Below are positions 1 through 6,111 of a stretch of DNA of 10,927 nucleotides, in pieces (position 1 is the first letter of the stretch; the number at the start of each line of letters is the position of its first letter). The notes below the pieces were generated by a model that had not been told where the DNA came from, ran no database searches, and was given only the letters and a program-made list of their open reading frames with translations. Position numbers and translations under genes: made by a program. Source of the stretch: Anaerolineae bacterium (GTDB lineage Bacteria > Chloroflexota > Anaerolineae > Aggregatilineales > Phototrophicaceae); NCBI GenBank assembly GCA_028284565.1, contig JANQRM010000087.1, positions 1-10,927 of the forward strand, read 5' to 3'.

Positions 1-914
1 CCCAAGCCCAAGACAATCACGCCCCAGAACATGACCCGCGCCCGATTGGTGATGGTCAAATTCCCCAGCACCAGATTACTGAGGATATTCCCTAATCCAT
101 AAGCAGAAACTATCGCGCCGAAAGTCTGTGCATCGCCTTGCAAGATGCGCTCGGCTAAAAGGGGAATGCCGATGATGTAAGCCAGTCCCCAGACAATATT
201 TGTCGATGGGATAATGACAAAGAAGACAAAGCGTAAATAAGGATGTTGTGTCACAAGGCGATAAGCATCTCGTAGTTCTTGTCGCATGGCACGCGGTTTG
301 GCAGGGTCACGTTTGGGTTTCCAGTGGAACGAGGTGCTGAGGGATAAAATCGCCAGCATCGAGATGAAGAACGTGAGGGCATCCAGCGCAAACAAATGTG
401 TGGGGAGCAGATTGGCTAGGACAAAGCCTGCTAGCATGGGGGCGGTTGCTCGTGCGATGCGCGCCGTGACATCCATTAGGGCATTCGTGGCTTGGAGTTC
501 CTCCGCATCTTGACTAATCACGGGCAAGCTCGCAATCAACATGGGCTGGAAGAGTGCATTCAATCCCACATTGATGGCAGTCACAATCACCAGATGCCAC
601 AGACGCAATTCGTCCAATGAAGCAAAGAGAATGAGGATGAGCAAGACGAGGGCGCGCAATCCATCGACCAATGCCATACCCAAACGACGGTCTACACGGT
701 CTGCGAGAATCCCGCCGAAGATGCCAAAGACAAGTGTGGAAAGCGAGCCAGCAAGTACCACACCCCCTGCCGCCGCACCGACTTCGCGCGTCGCAATCCA
801 GACGACTGCAATATCATAGAAATTATCCCCAACAGCGGAAAGAACTTGACTCAGCCACAGCTTGCGTATCGGGGGTTTTTTTAGAACATTCAGGACACGG
901 AAACGCCCAATCAT
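1..914 (-). CDS. MFS transporter (drug/siderophore exporter-like), C-terminus cut by window edge
   Basis: An open frame of 304 codons begins at an ATG (914-912) and runs without a stop off the left edge. It encodes a polytopic membrane protein, and roughly eight hydrophobic segments are visible. The N-terminus (residues 19-40, with the LSxVxSAVGDNFYDIAVVW pattern) resembles the first helix of EntS-like MFS exporters. Residues 67-77 (GGILADRVDRR) are the MFS loop 2-3 signature motif A, G-x3-D-R-x-x-R-R. A basic cytoplasmic linker near residues 198-215 (HWKPKRD...) fits the loop between the two six-helix halves. The family exports small molecules by proton antiport; the substrate cannot be told from sequence. 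The start codon overlaps the stop of the upstream lipoprotein gene as ATGA. The only Shine-Dalgarno is a weak AGG 3 nt before the ATG, so translation probably depends on coupling. The MFS call is firm; the exporter subtype is inferred. Confidence 0.88.
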   Translation of the reverse strand, partial: MIGRFRVLNVLKKPPIRKLWLSQVLSAVGDNFYDIAVVWIATREVGAAAGGVVLAGSLSTLVFGIFGGILADRVDRRLGMALVDGLRALVLLILILFASLDELRLWHLVIVTAINVGLNALFQPMLIASLPVISQDAEELQATNALMDVTARIARATAPMLAGFVLANLLPTHLFALDALTFFISMLAILSLSTSFHWKPKRDPAKPRAMRQELRDAYRLVTQHPYLRFVFFVIIPSTNIVWGLAYIIGIPLLAERILQGDAQTFGAIVSAYGLGNILSNLVLGNLTITNRARVMFWGVIVLGL

Positions 915-1681
915 TCGCCTGAATCTTCCCGATTCAGTTCAAACACAGCGGAATCGAGAAAGGCTTGCAATTCGTCTTGTGCCTCGCCATCCATGGCTGT
1001 TATCGGTTCAGTATACGCATAAAACAAGAAGGGAACGTTCTGCTCCCAGACGCCGGCGAACCATCCGCGTGTATCGGGTAGTTCATCAGGGCAATCAATC
1101 GCAGAGAAAATCGTGCCATTCGCTTCTCGTCCAGCAATTTCATAAATCTTTTGGACATCTGTGCCGATATTACATTCCGCCTCGACAATCAACAGACGCA
1201 AATATCGTAAACCGTCATGATAAAGATTGGGTTGTCCACTTTCGAGGAAGGGGTTGCCAATGACATTGGGGAAGTCCCAGAGCATCACGATAAAGCCTTG
1301 TCCACCTGTTACAGGTCCCGTGTAGAAAGAGAAAGGGACGGCGCGCAATTCACCAATATCGCTAAACACGCGGATGTCATAACCAAATTGCCAGTCATCG
1401 GGTAAATTAAATTCGACAGGCGGGGGAACGGGCTCCCCCATGAGTGGGTCGAGTGGAATGGCAGTCTCGGATGGTATCGGCGATGGTGTAGCCGTCAACG
1501 GCTGGAAGGTCGGAGGCGGAGGCGGCGTGATGGATGGTGTCAGCGATGGGACAAGGGTGGGAATCTCAGTGGGTAACTCTGTTGGTGTTGCGGTTGCCGA
1601 TTCAGTGCCACTACAACCTGCGATTAGTAGCGTGATGATACAATAACTCACTAGCCATTTACCCATTTTCCACACTATCAT
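911..1681 (-). CDS. Putative lipoprotein with Thr/Pro-rich linker
   Basis: 256 residues, family not recognised. The N-terminus has a basic start (K5, K8), a hydrophobic stretch (residues 9-22) and the lipobox I20-A21-G22-C23, so it is probably a lipoprotein anchored on the outer face of the cytoplasmic membrane. Residues 30-90 form a low-complexity linker rich in Thr, Pro and Ser (TATPT, PPPPP, TATPSPIPS), a common layout in Chloroflexota surface proteins. A compact globular part follows (about 91-250), rich in aromatics, with two cysteines (C170, C197) that could form a disulfide. The start ATG (1681-1679) has AGGAG (1691-1687) 5 nt upstream, which favours it over the internal Met6. The stop overlaps the ATG of the downstream MFS gene, so the lipoprotein and transporter are probably made together. 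A role as an accessory or sensor for the transporter is possible but unproven. Confidence 0.8.
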   Translation of the reverse strand: MIVWKMGKWLVSYCIITLLIAGCSGTESATATPTELPTEIPTLVPSLTPSITPPPPPTFQPLTATPSPIPSETAIPLDPLMGEPVPPPVEFNLPDDWQFGYDIRVFSDIGELRAVPFSFYTGPVTGGQGFIVMLWDFPNVIGNPFLESGQPNLYHDGLRYLRLLIVEAECNIGTDVQKIYEIAGREANGTIFSAIDCPDELPDTRGWFAGVWEQNVPFLFYAYTEPITAMDGEAQDELQAFLDSAVFELNREDSGE

Positions 1682-1709
1682 AACGTCTCCTGATTACATA
1701 TTCAAAAGC

Positions 1710-1737
1710 GTAAGGGCGGTTCGCGAACCGCCCCTAT
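1710..1737. repeat. REP-like GC-rich palindrome
   Basis: Positions 1714-1733 read GGGCGGTTCGCGAACCGCCC, a perfect 20-bp palindrome. Weaker symmetry extends it to 1710-1737 (GTAA... against ...CTAT, one mismatch and one G-T pair). It sits in the 117-bp gap between the antiporter gene and the lipoprotein gene, both minus strand. On neither strand is it followed by a proper T-tract (TTACGCTTTTG on minus), so it is not a typical intrinsic terminator. Near-identical palindromes are known to me as dispersed intergenic repeats in several bacterial genomes, but copy number here cannot be seen from one window. It could still slow transcription or protect mRNA ends. Confidence 0.6.
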
Positions 1738-1798
1738 ATTCACATATGACAATTTTATCGCTACTTGGCAACATGAACAGACATATCTTTTGAAAAGG

Positions 1799-2935
1799 CT
1801 ATCCGCCGTGACCAGCGCCCGCCGCCTCTGCGACTTCGTGCAATTCAGGCAAGACCAAGAAAGCGAGGGCAATGATGAAATACACCATGATTAGCATCAA
1901 ACCTTCCAGCCAATTCGATTCGCCATCTTGACCAATAAATGCCGCAATCACCGCCGACCCGACCAAGACAATTAGCTCAAAGCTGGTAAAGACAAGTAAC
2001 AGAGCTTCTTCATTTATTAGCAAGTTCGCAAAGACCAAGACGGGAGCCACAAACAAGGCAATCTGCAAGCTCGACCCCAAAGATATGGACAAGCTGAGTT
2101 CCATTTTGTTCTTGATAGCGACTTGGACAGCCACCAGATGCTCTGCCACGTTCCCGACCAATGGAATGATAATCAGACCGATAAATATTTCGGTCAAGCC
2201 AAGCGTTTCAGTCACGTCTTCAACTGCGCCGACTAAAGTTTCGGACATCAAGACGATGCCAATGGTGGCTAAGGCTAATACAACTAAGGATTGAGCCACA
2301 GTCCATCTTGATTCTTCATGTTCGCCTTCACTATGCCCGGTGACACTGCCTTGTGTAAAGCTGTAATACACGCTTGCACCATACAGCACGATCATAATGA
2401 TGGCGACACCTTCACTCAGCCGTTCTTCTGCGACGAAATCATCTTGAATTGCCACATCAAACAGGGACGGAATTGCCAAAGCGAACACAGCTAGGATAAT
2501 TAGTATCCCATACATCCCGGCATTGCGACGGTCAAAGGTTTGGATACCATTCTTCAAACCACCCAAGAATAAGCTCAAGCCCAGTACGAATAACAAATTT
2601 CCAATAATCGACCCCGTAATCGATGCACGCACCAAATCATTCAAGCCCTCTTGCAAGGCAAAGAGCGTAATAATCAATTCTGCCGCATTCCCAAGCGTGG
2701 CATTCAATAAGCCCCCAATGCGTGGTCCTGTATGAATGGCGAGTTCTTCTGTCGCTTCGCCCACGATTTTTGCCAAAGGGATAATCGCAATTGCCGAAAA
2801 GATAAATACTAACGAGGGGTCCAGAGAATCATGCAAAAAAAAGGCAATGGGTCCGAAAATCAACAATAAATACAAAGGATTCCGAAAGTCCTTAATCGAA
2901 AGGCCTTTCGGATTTGCGGTTGCTGTATCTGCCAT
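1799..2935 (-). CDS. cax: Ca2+/H+ antiporter (CaCA superfamily, CAX type)
   Basis: 378 residues, close to the usual length of bacterial CAX antiporters, with about ten to eleven hydrophobic segments. The family moves Ca2+ out of the cytoplasm in exchange for protons. Both internal repeat signatures are present. The c-1 repeat lies at residues 74-92 (GGLLNATLGNAAELIITLF) with acidic residue E86. The c-2 repeat lies at about residues 261-300, starting GNVAEH with E265 and followed by SLGSSLQIALFVAP. These two glutamates are the expected cation-binding pair. Between the halves, residues 200-210 (GHSEGEHEESR) form the His/Glu-rich acidic loop typical of the family. The start ATG (2935-2933) has AGGA (2947-2944) 8 nt upstream. 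It is divergent from the helix-hairpin-helix gene and has its own strong promoter. The family call is firm; preference for Ca2+ over other divalent cations is inferred. Confidence 0.93.
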   Translation of the reverse strand: MADTATANPKGLSIKDFRNPLYLLLIFGPIAFFLHDSLDPSLVFIFSAIAIIPLAKIVGEATEELAIHTGPRIGGLLNATLGNAAELIITLFALQEGLNDLVRASITGSIIGNLLFVLGLSLFLGGLKNGIQTFDRRNAGMYGILIILAVFALAIPSLFDVAIQDDFVAEERLSEGVAIIMIVLYGASVYYSFTQGSVTGHSEGEHEESRWTVAQSLVVLALATIGIVLMSETLVGAVEDVTETLGLTEIFIGLIIIPLVGNVAEHLVAVQVAIKNKMELSLSISLGSSLQIALFVAPVLVFANLLINEEALLLVFTSFELIVLVGSAVIAAFIGQDGESNWLEGLMLIMVYFIIALAFLVLPELHEVAEAAGAGHGG

Positions 2936-2959
2936 GGAAACTGTCCTATATGTTGTGAG

Positions 2960-3011
2960 TCATGCTTGTCACTGACTATACACGTCATGCCGTTATTTGA
3001 CAAAATCATGC
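2960..3011. repeat. Three TCATGC boxes in divergent control region
   Basis: TCATGC occurs at 2960-2965, 2985-2990 and 3006-3011, twice preceded by G (GTCATGC). The copies are 25 and 21 bp apart, roughly two helical turns. They flank and interleave with the overlapping promoters of the antiporter and helix-hairpin-helix genes. They could be binding sites for a regulator; no regulator gene is adjacent, and chance is not excluded. Confidence 0.35.
2975..3003 (-). promoter_or_regulatory. Sigma70-type promoter for the Ca2+/H+ antiporter gene
   Basis: On the minus strand, TTGTCA (3003-2998) and TATAGT (2980-2975) are separated by exactly 17 nt, each one base off consensus. The predicted transcription start near 2968 gives a leader of about 33 nt before the ATG at 2935. 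The -35 box lies on the same DNA as the -35 box of the plus-strand promoter. Confidence 0.6.
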
Positions 3012-3025
3012 ACTGATAATAATAT
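2997..3025 (+). promoter_or_regulatory. Sigma70-type promoter for the helix-hairpin-helix membrane protein gene (distal)
   Basis: A consensus TTGACA (2997-3002) is followed after 17 nt by TAATAT (3020-3025), which matches four of six bases of the -10 consensus. Transcription would start near 3032, about 100 nt before the gene. The hexamer overlaps the opposing -35 box of the antiporter promoter by five bases, so RNA polymerase probably cannot occupy both at once. Confidence 0.5.
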
Positions 3026-3060
3026 GCCGCATCTCTCTAATTCATATACCGAAATACATT

Positions 3061-3087
3061 TTGACACGCCCTATTGTTTGATGTAAT
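3061..3087 (+). promoter_or_regulatory. Second candidate promoter (proximal) for the helix-hairpin-helix gene
   Basis: A second consensus TTGACA (3061-3066) is followed by TGTAAT (3082-3087, five of six) after a short 15-nt spacer. Transcription would start near 3094, about 38 nt before the ATG. The spacer is shorter than optimal, so this is weaker evidence than the distal promoter despite the better -10. Confidence 0.4.
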
Positions 3088-3131
3088 CTCATAAGCTGAA
3101 CAAATGCCCAACCAATCAGGAAAAGGTGGCA

Positions 3132-3989
3132 ATGTCTGTTAATCGTAATACCAAACTCGTGATTATTGCCTTTGCACTTGTCGGTGCAGTGCTATTAGGA
3201 CTTAATTATATGGCGACACAAGATGATTCTCGTGATGAAGCATGGCTATTTTGGATTGGACTGCTTTTACTCCTTGCACTCTTAGTCTGGTTATGGATGC
3301 GTCGGGATGATGCGGATTCGATACGCACAGATGCTCAGCGTAGAGCCGAAGAAGCCGCAGAATCAGCCAAACAACTGGCAGAGAAGACAACACAACCAGT
3401 TGATTTCCAGAAGATTGCGGAAGAAGCCAAAGCGACTAAATCGGTTGAAAAACCTAAGCCACAACCGACTCAAGAAGAAATTGATGCCAAAGTCGCGGGG
3501 GCAGAACGCAAATACAAAGAGGATGATGCCGACGATGTCGATGCACCTGCTAGCACAAGTGATGAAGCCGTTGCAACAGCAACTGTAGGAGTTGGTGAAG
3601 CTGAGGCGGAAGATACCCCGGCAGAAGAGCCTGTCGTAGACACACCAGCACCTGTCGAAGAAACCGAAGCCAAAGCACCTGCACCGAAGAAGCAGGCATC
3701 GTCCAAAAAGGTCAAATGGCAAGTAAAGGGTCAAGATAACCTAAAATTGGTGGAAGGCATCGGTCCCAAGATGGAAAAAGCCCTGCAAGCCGCCGGAATC
3801 GACACCTTTGAGAAGCTATCTCAATCCGATGAAGAAACCATCCGCGCCGCGATTAAAGCCGCCGGTATGCGTTTTGCGCCGAGCGTCCCCACTTGGGCAG
3901 AGCAAGCCAGTTATGCCGCCAAACAAGACATGGATGGATTACAAGCCTTCCAAGACTCCCTAACCGCGGGTCGTCCACCGAAGAAGTAA
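3132..3989 (+). CDS. Membrane protein with two TM helices and C-terminal helix-hairpin-helix domain
   Basis: 285 residues from the ATG at 3132. Two hydrophobic helices (about 9-26 and 38-56) are separated by a short loop with acidic residues. The rest would be cytoplasmic: a basic then Ala/Glu/Lys-rich, probably helical region (57-130), an acidic Ala/Pro/Glu low-complexity linker (130-190), and a helix-hairpin-helix domain (about 202-265) with the hairpin L-K-L-V-E-G-I-G-P-K (204-213). The tail W-A-E-Q-A... resembles the small domain annotated in many bacteria as L21-like or helix-hairpin-helix (DUF4332-like), which in its family suggests nucleic acid or protein contact. The function is unknown. 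The ATG is preceded by AAAGGTGG (3122-3129). A GTG two codons earlier (3126), with AGGA 4 nt upstream, is an alternative start. It is transcribed alone, divergent from the antiporter gene. Confidence 0.8.
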   Translation: MSVNRNTKLVIIAFALVGAVLLGLNYMATQDDSRDEAWLFWIGLLLLLALLVWLWMRRDDADSIRTDAQRRAEEAAESAKQLAEKTTQPVDFQKIAEEAKATKSVEKPKPQPTQEEIDAKVAGAERKYKEDDADDVDAPASTSDEAVATATVGVGEAEAEDTPAEEPVVDTPAPVEETEAKAPAPKKQASSKKVKWQVKGQDNLKLVEGIGPKMEKALQAAGIDTFEKLSQSDEETIRAAIKAAGMRFAPSVPTWAEQASYAAKQDMDGLQAFQDSLTAGRPPKK

Positions 3990-4008
3990 CCCTCACACAT
4001 TGCAGACG

Positions 4009-4036
4009 AGAACGGTTCACGATGTTGAGCCGTTTT
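4009..4036 (+). terminator. Candidate stem-loop terminator after the helix-hairpin-helix gene
   Basis: AACGGTTCA (4011-4019) pairs with TGAGCCGTT (4026-4034) through one G-U pair around a 6-nt loop. Two more pairs extend the stem to 4009-4036. It lies 20 nt after the stop codon. The T run after the arm is short (TTTT, partly inside the stem), so termination may be weak. A better T6 run lies at 4072-4077, preceded only by an AT-rich imperfect stem. Confidence 0.4.
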
Positions 4037-4111
4037 GATTCCTTAAAAAGTGAACGAAAAATCTTAGCACCTTTTTTATAGTTATCTCCAACTGAGATGG
4101 AGCCCAACTAG

Positions 4112-4117
4112 TATACT
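4112..4117 (+). promoter_or_regulatory. Candidate -10 box for the CC-repeat exported protein gene
   Basis: TATACT (4112-4117) matches the -10 consensus in five of six bases and would start transcription near 4124, 20 nt before the ATG. No good -35 hexamer is seen 15-18 nt upstream. That stretch instead holds a small inverted repeat, CTCCA (4086-4090) with TGGAG (4098-4102), possibly an activator site. GGAG (4133-4136) is the ribosome binding site, 7 nt before the ATG. Confidence 0.35.
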
Positions 4118-4143
4118 AGAGACAATCAAGCTGGAGATTCCTC

Positions 4144-6042
4144 ATGAAAAAAGTCGGTTGGCTATTCATTTTGTTCGGGTTACTCCATGTTGTGACCTTA
4201 CTCGCACAGGGGGCATCGGAGGTTACAAACCTTCAATACACTCCCGATGAGCATGGGGTTGCATTCACAGTGGAACTGATCGTGGAAGGGTATAGGGAGC
4301 AAGAATTAGATGTCTATATGTGGTTTTATGATCCCGTTCAAGGCGACTATGTCTACAATCCCTCCGCGCATGAGTCGTTTAGAACGAGTGGCGATGCCCT
4401 CCGCGTGATTGAGGATATTCGCCCATGTTGTGATACAACGTACTACGCTGATGAGGATGGTCGTCTCGATTTTTATATCCCCTATAGTCAATTCCCTGCC
4501 GAAACGGAGCAGTTCTATCCGGTGGTCGTTGTATATCAAGGTTCAGAGGAACTTTTCCGCCGGAGTTTCCCTGATGATGTGCTGACAGTAGAACTTCCAC
4601 CAGTTGTATTCCATAGCATGGATACCGAAATAACCGACGACAGCATTATTTATTCGCTCGATATGTCGGTGCATAACCGTCGGCAACAAGATCTAGAGAT
4701 ATATATCTGGTTTTATAGTGACGATTTGGAGGACTATGTTCGCAATCCCTCAGCACTTGGCGAATATCGCACCACCGATAACTTGGTCGTCGTGTGGGAT
4801 ACCATCCGTCCATGTTGCGTCGCGGTAAACTATACCGACTCGCGCAATTTAGATTTTGAGCTTCCGTTCCGTCAATTACCGGATGGAGCCTATGATTTTT
4901 ATCCCTTTGTCGAGGTATACGAAGGTGATGAGCTGATTGGTCGACAAACTTTTGAAGATGCAGTACTCACCCATAACGACACTGAAATTCCTGTGCCAGA
5001 AGTCGGCGCGGCGATTCATGATATCAGCTATCAATTTGAAGAGGCGGGACTGCGGATGTTTGTCGATTTTGCAGTCAATGGCTATGCTGGGCAAAATGTT
5101 GATGTGTATGCATGGTTTCGGTCAGCGCAAACAGATGAAGTGCTTATAAACCCTCTTGAAGATGAAACCTACAGCAATACGGATAACCAATTACGCACGG
5201 CGACGCGCACACAGGCTTGTTGCGAGCAAACCGTCTACAACAATATGGAGTTATATATCCCTTACAATCAATTCCCATCGACAGACTATCGCTATCGTTA
5301 CTATCCTCAGATTCAAATTGTCGTCAATGATGTTGACGTGTTGACAACCCGCTACTTCACCAATCAGCAAATTGAAGTATTAGGGGATGAAGCCCCTGTT
5401 GGCTATATTGTACAAATGACCTTTCCGAGCTTGTATGTACAAGAAGTTTTCGCGGGAGTGTCCTTGGGGTATCGCTGGGATGATGTGCTAATCGTTTATG
5501 GGATGCATGAAATTGACCGCCATGGCACGGTGGTTCCCGGTGACCAATCCTATTGGACGGAATCCGTCTTTCCTCGTAACCAGTATTCGCCAAATGGTGA
5601 TGCAGTGTATCTGGATGTTTTGGCAACGAGCAATTTGGTGGTTGACTTAGAGTTATGGTCACTTGCCAATATTGACGCGACGCAAGATTATATCGACGGG
5701 TTAAAAGATGCGCGTCGGGTGGCGCAACGTGGCGCACAACGACTCATCCCCCGATTATTTCGCAGTGCCGCGACTGGGGCTTTGCGCTATGTCAACGGCT
5801 TCTTGCTGATTCAAGATATAGCCTCGTTGTTCCGGCAAGATACTGAAATATCGAGCGACTCACTCACATTTACCCCGAATCAACTCTTTGCCATGTGGCA
5901 AGACGAACAGAATAACCCCAGAGCAATACCCGCGAATAGTATTCGGCGACAAGACTTTGAGTTTCGTGGGGAATCTGCCTTGTACGAGGGGGATTTGATT
6001 TTTCGCATGTATGGCTATGCTGGACAGCGCGCAGTGGAATAA
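4144..6042 (+). CDS. Exported protein with three tandem CC-motif repeats, family not recognised
   Basis: 632 residues. The N-terminus is a signal peptide (MKK, hydrophobic 5-20, likely cleavage near 22-25) without a lipobox, so it is probably secreted or surface-exposed. Three tandem repeats of about 125 residues follow, at about 27-149, 154-278 and 288-411. Each has the same order of marks: D/E-V/I-Y-x-W-F (56-61, 185-190, 320-325), N-P (72, 201, 337), a C-C pair (95-96, 224-225, 359-360), P-Y/F-x-Q-F/L-P (113-118, 241-246, 373-378) and Y-P (125-126, 253-254, 387-388). Alternating hydrophobic residues suggest beta-sandwich modules. These six cysteines are the only ones in the protein. The C-terminal part (412-632) does not repeat and has no motif I recognise. 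The start ATG has GGAG 7 nt upstream. The gene stands alone, convergent with clpC. A role in adhesion or ligand binding is only a guess. Confidence 0.82.
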   Translation: MKKVGWLFILFGLLHVVTLLAQGASEVTNLQYTPDEHGVAFTVELIVEGYREQELDVYMWFYDPVQGDYVYNPSAHESFRTSGDALRVIEDIRPCCDTTYYADEDGRLDFYIPYSQFPAETEQFYPVVVVYQGSEELFRRSFPDDVLTVELPPVVFHSMDTEITDDSIIYSLDMSVHNRRQQDLEIYIWFYSDDLEDYVRNPSALGEYRTTDNLVVVWDTIRPCCVAVNYTDSRNLDFELPFRQLPDGAYDFYPFVEVYEGDELIGRQTFEDAVLTHNDTEIPVPEVGAAIHDISYQFEEAGLRMFVDFAVNGYAGQNVDVYAWFRSAQTDEVLINPLEDETYSNTDNQLRTATRTQACCEQTVYNNMELYIPYNQFPSTDYRYRYYPQIQIVVNDVDVLTTRYFTNQQIEVLGDEAPVGYIVQMTFPSLYVQEVFAGVSLGYRWDDVLIVYGMHEIDRHGTVVPGDQSYWTESVFPRNQYSPNGDAVYLDVLATSNLVVDLELWSLANIDATQDYIDGLKDARRVAQRGAQRLIPRLFRSAATGALRYVNGFLLIQDIASLFRQDTEISSDSLTFTPNQLFAMWQDEQNNPRAIPANSIRRQDFEFRGESALYEGDLIFRMYGYAGQRAVE

Positions 6043-6055
6043 GTGTAAGGGAATC

Positions 6056-6083
6056 AAAAAAGGTGCCGAATAAGTTCAGCACC
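6056..6083 (-). terminator. Intrinsic terminator of clpC
   Basis: On the minus strand GGTGCTGAA (6083-6075), a 4-nt loop and TTCGGCACC (6070-6062) form a 9-bp stem with one U-G pair, followed directly by T6 (6061-6056). This is a classic intrinsic terminator 29 nt beyond the clpC stop. Read on the plus strand the stem has a C-A mismatch and only a weak T run, so it serves the convergent exported-protein gene poorly. Confidence 0.8.
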
Positions 6084-6111
6084 CGTTTCATGTTTTGATG
6101 TAAGAGATAGG

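Noticed and set aside
1480..1600. Repetitive-looking GGTGT/GATGG tract read as a satellite repeat
   Set aside because: It is the reverse strand of the codons for the Thr/Pro/Ser linker of the lipoprotein and has no fixed period.
1714..1733. Palindrome as an intrinsic terminator for the antiporter gene
   Set aside because: No T-tract follows on the minus strand (TTACGCTTTTG) and it lies 65 nt past the stop; a dispersed-repeat explanation fits better.
3363..3734. Antisense frames (123 and 81 residues) opposite the helix-hairpin-helix gene
   Set aside because: They arise from the Ala/Glu/Pro-rich low-complexity coding strand; the Cys/Phe/Arg-rich and Ser/Ala-rich products are typical of antisense shadows and have no ribosome site support.
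4084..4138. Switch in which ATCTCCA (4084-4090) hides the ribosome site TGGAGAT (4132-4138) of the CC-repeat gene
   Set aside because: The complementarity is real, but the predicted transcript starts near 4124, after the first arm, so it would matter only for read-through transcripts.
5357..5737. 126-residue antisense frame within the CC-repeat protein gene
   Set aside because: Fully inside a well-supported gene on the opposite strand, with a composition (His/Pro/Arg-rich) typical of a shadow frame.
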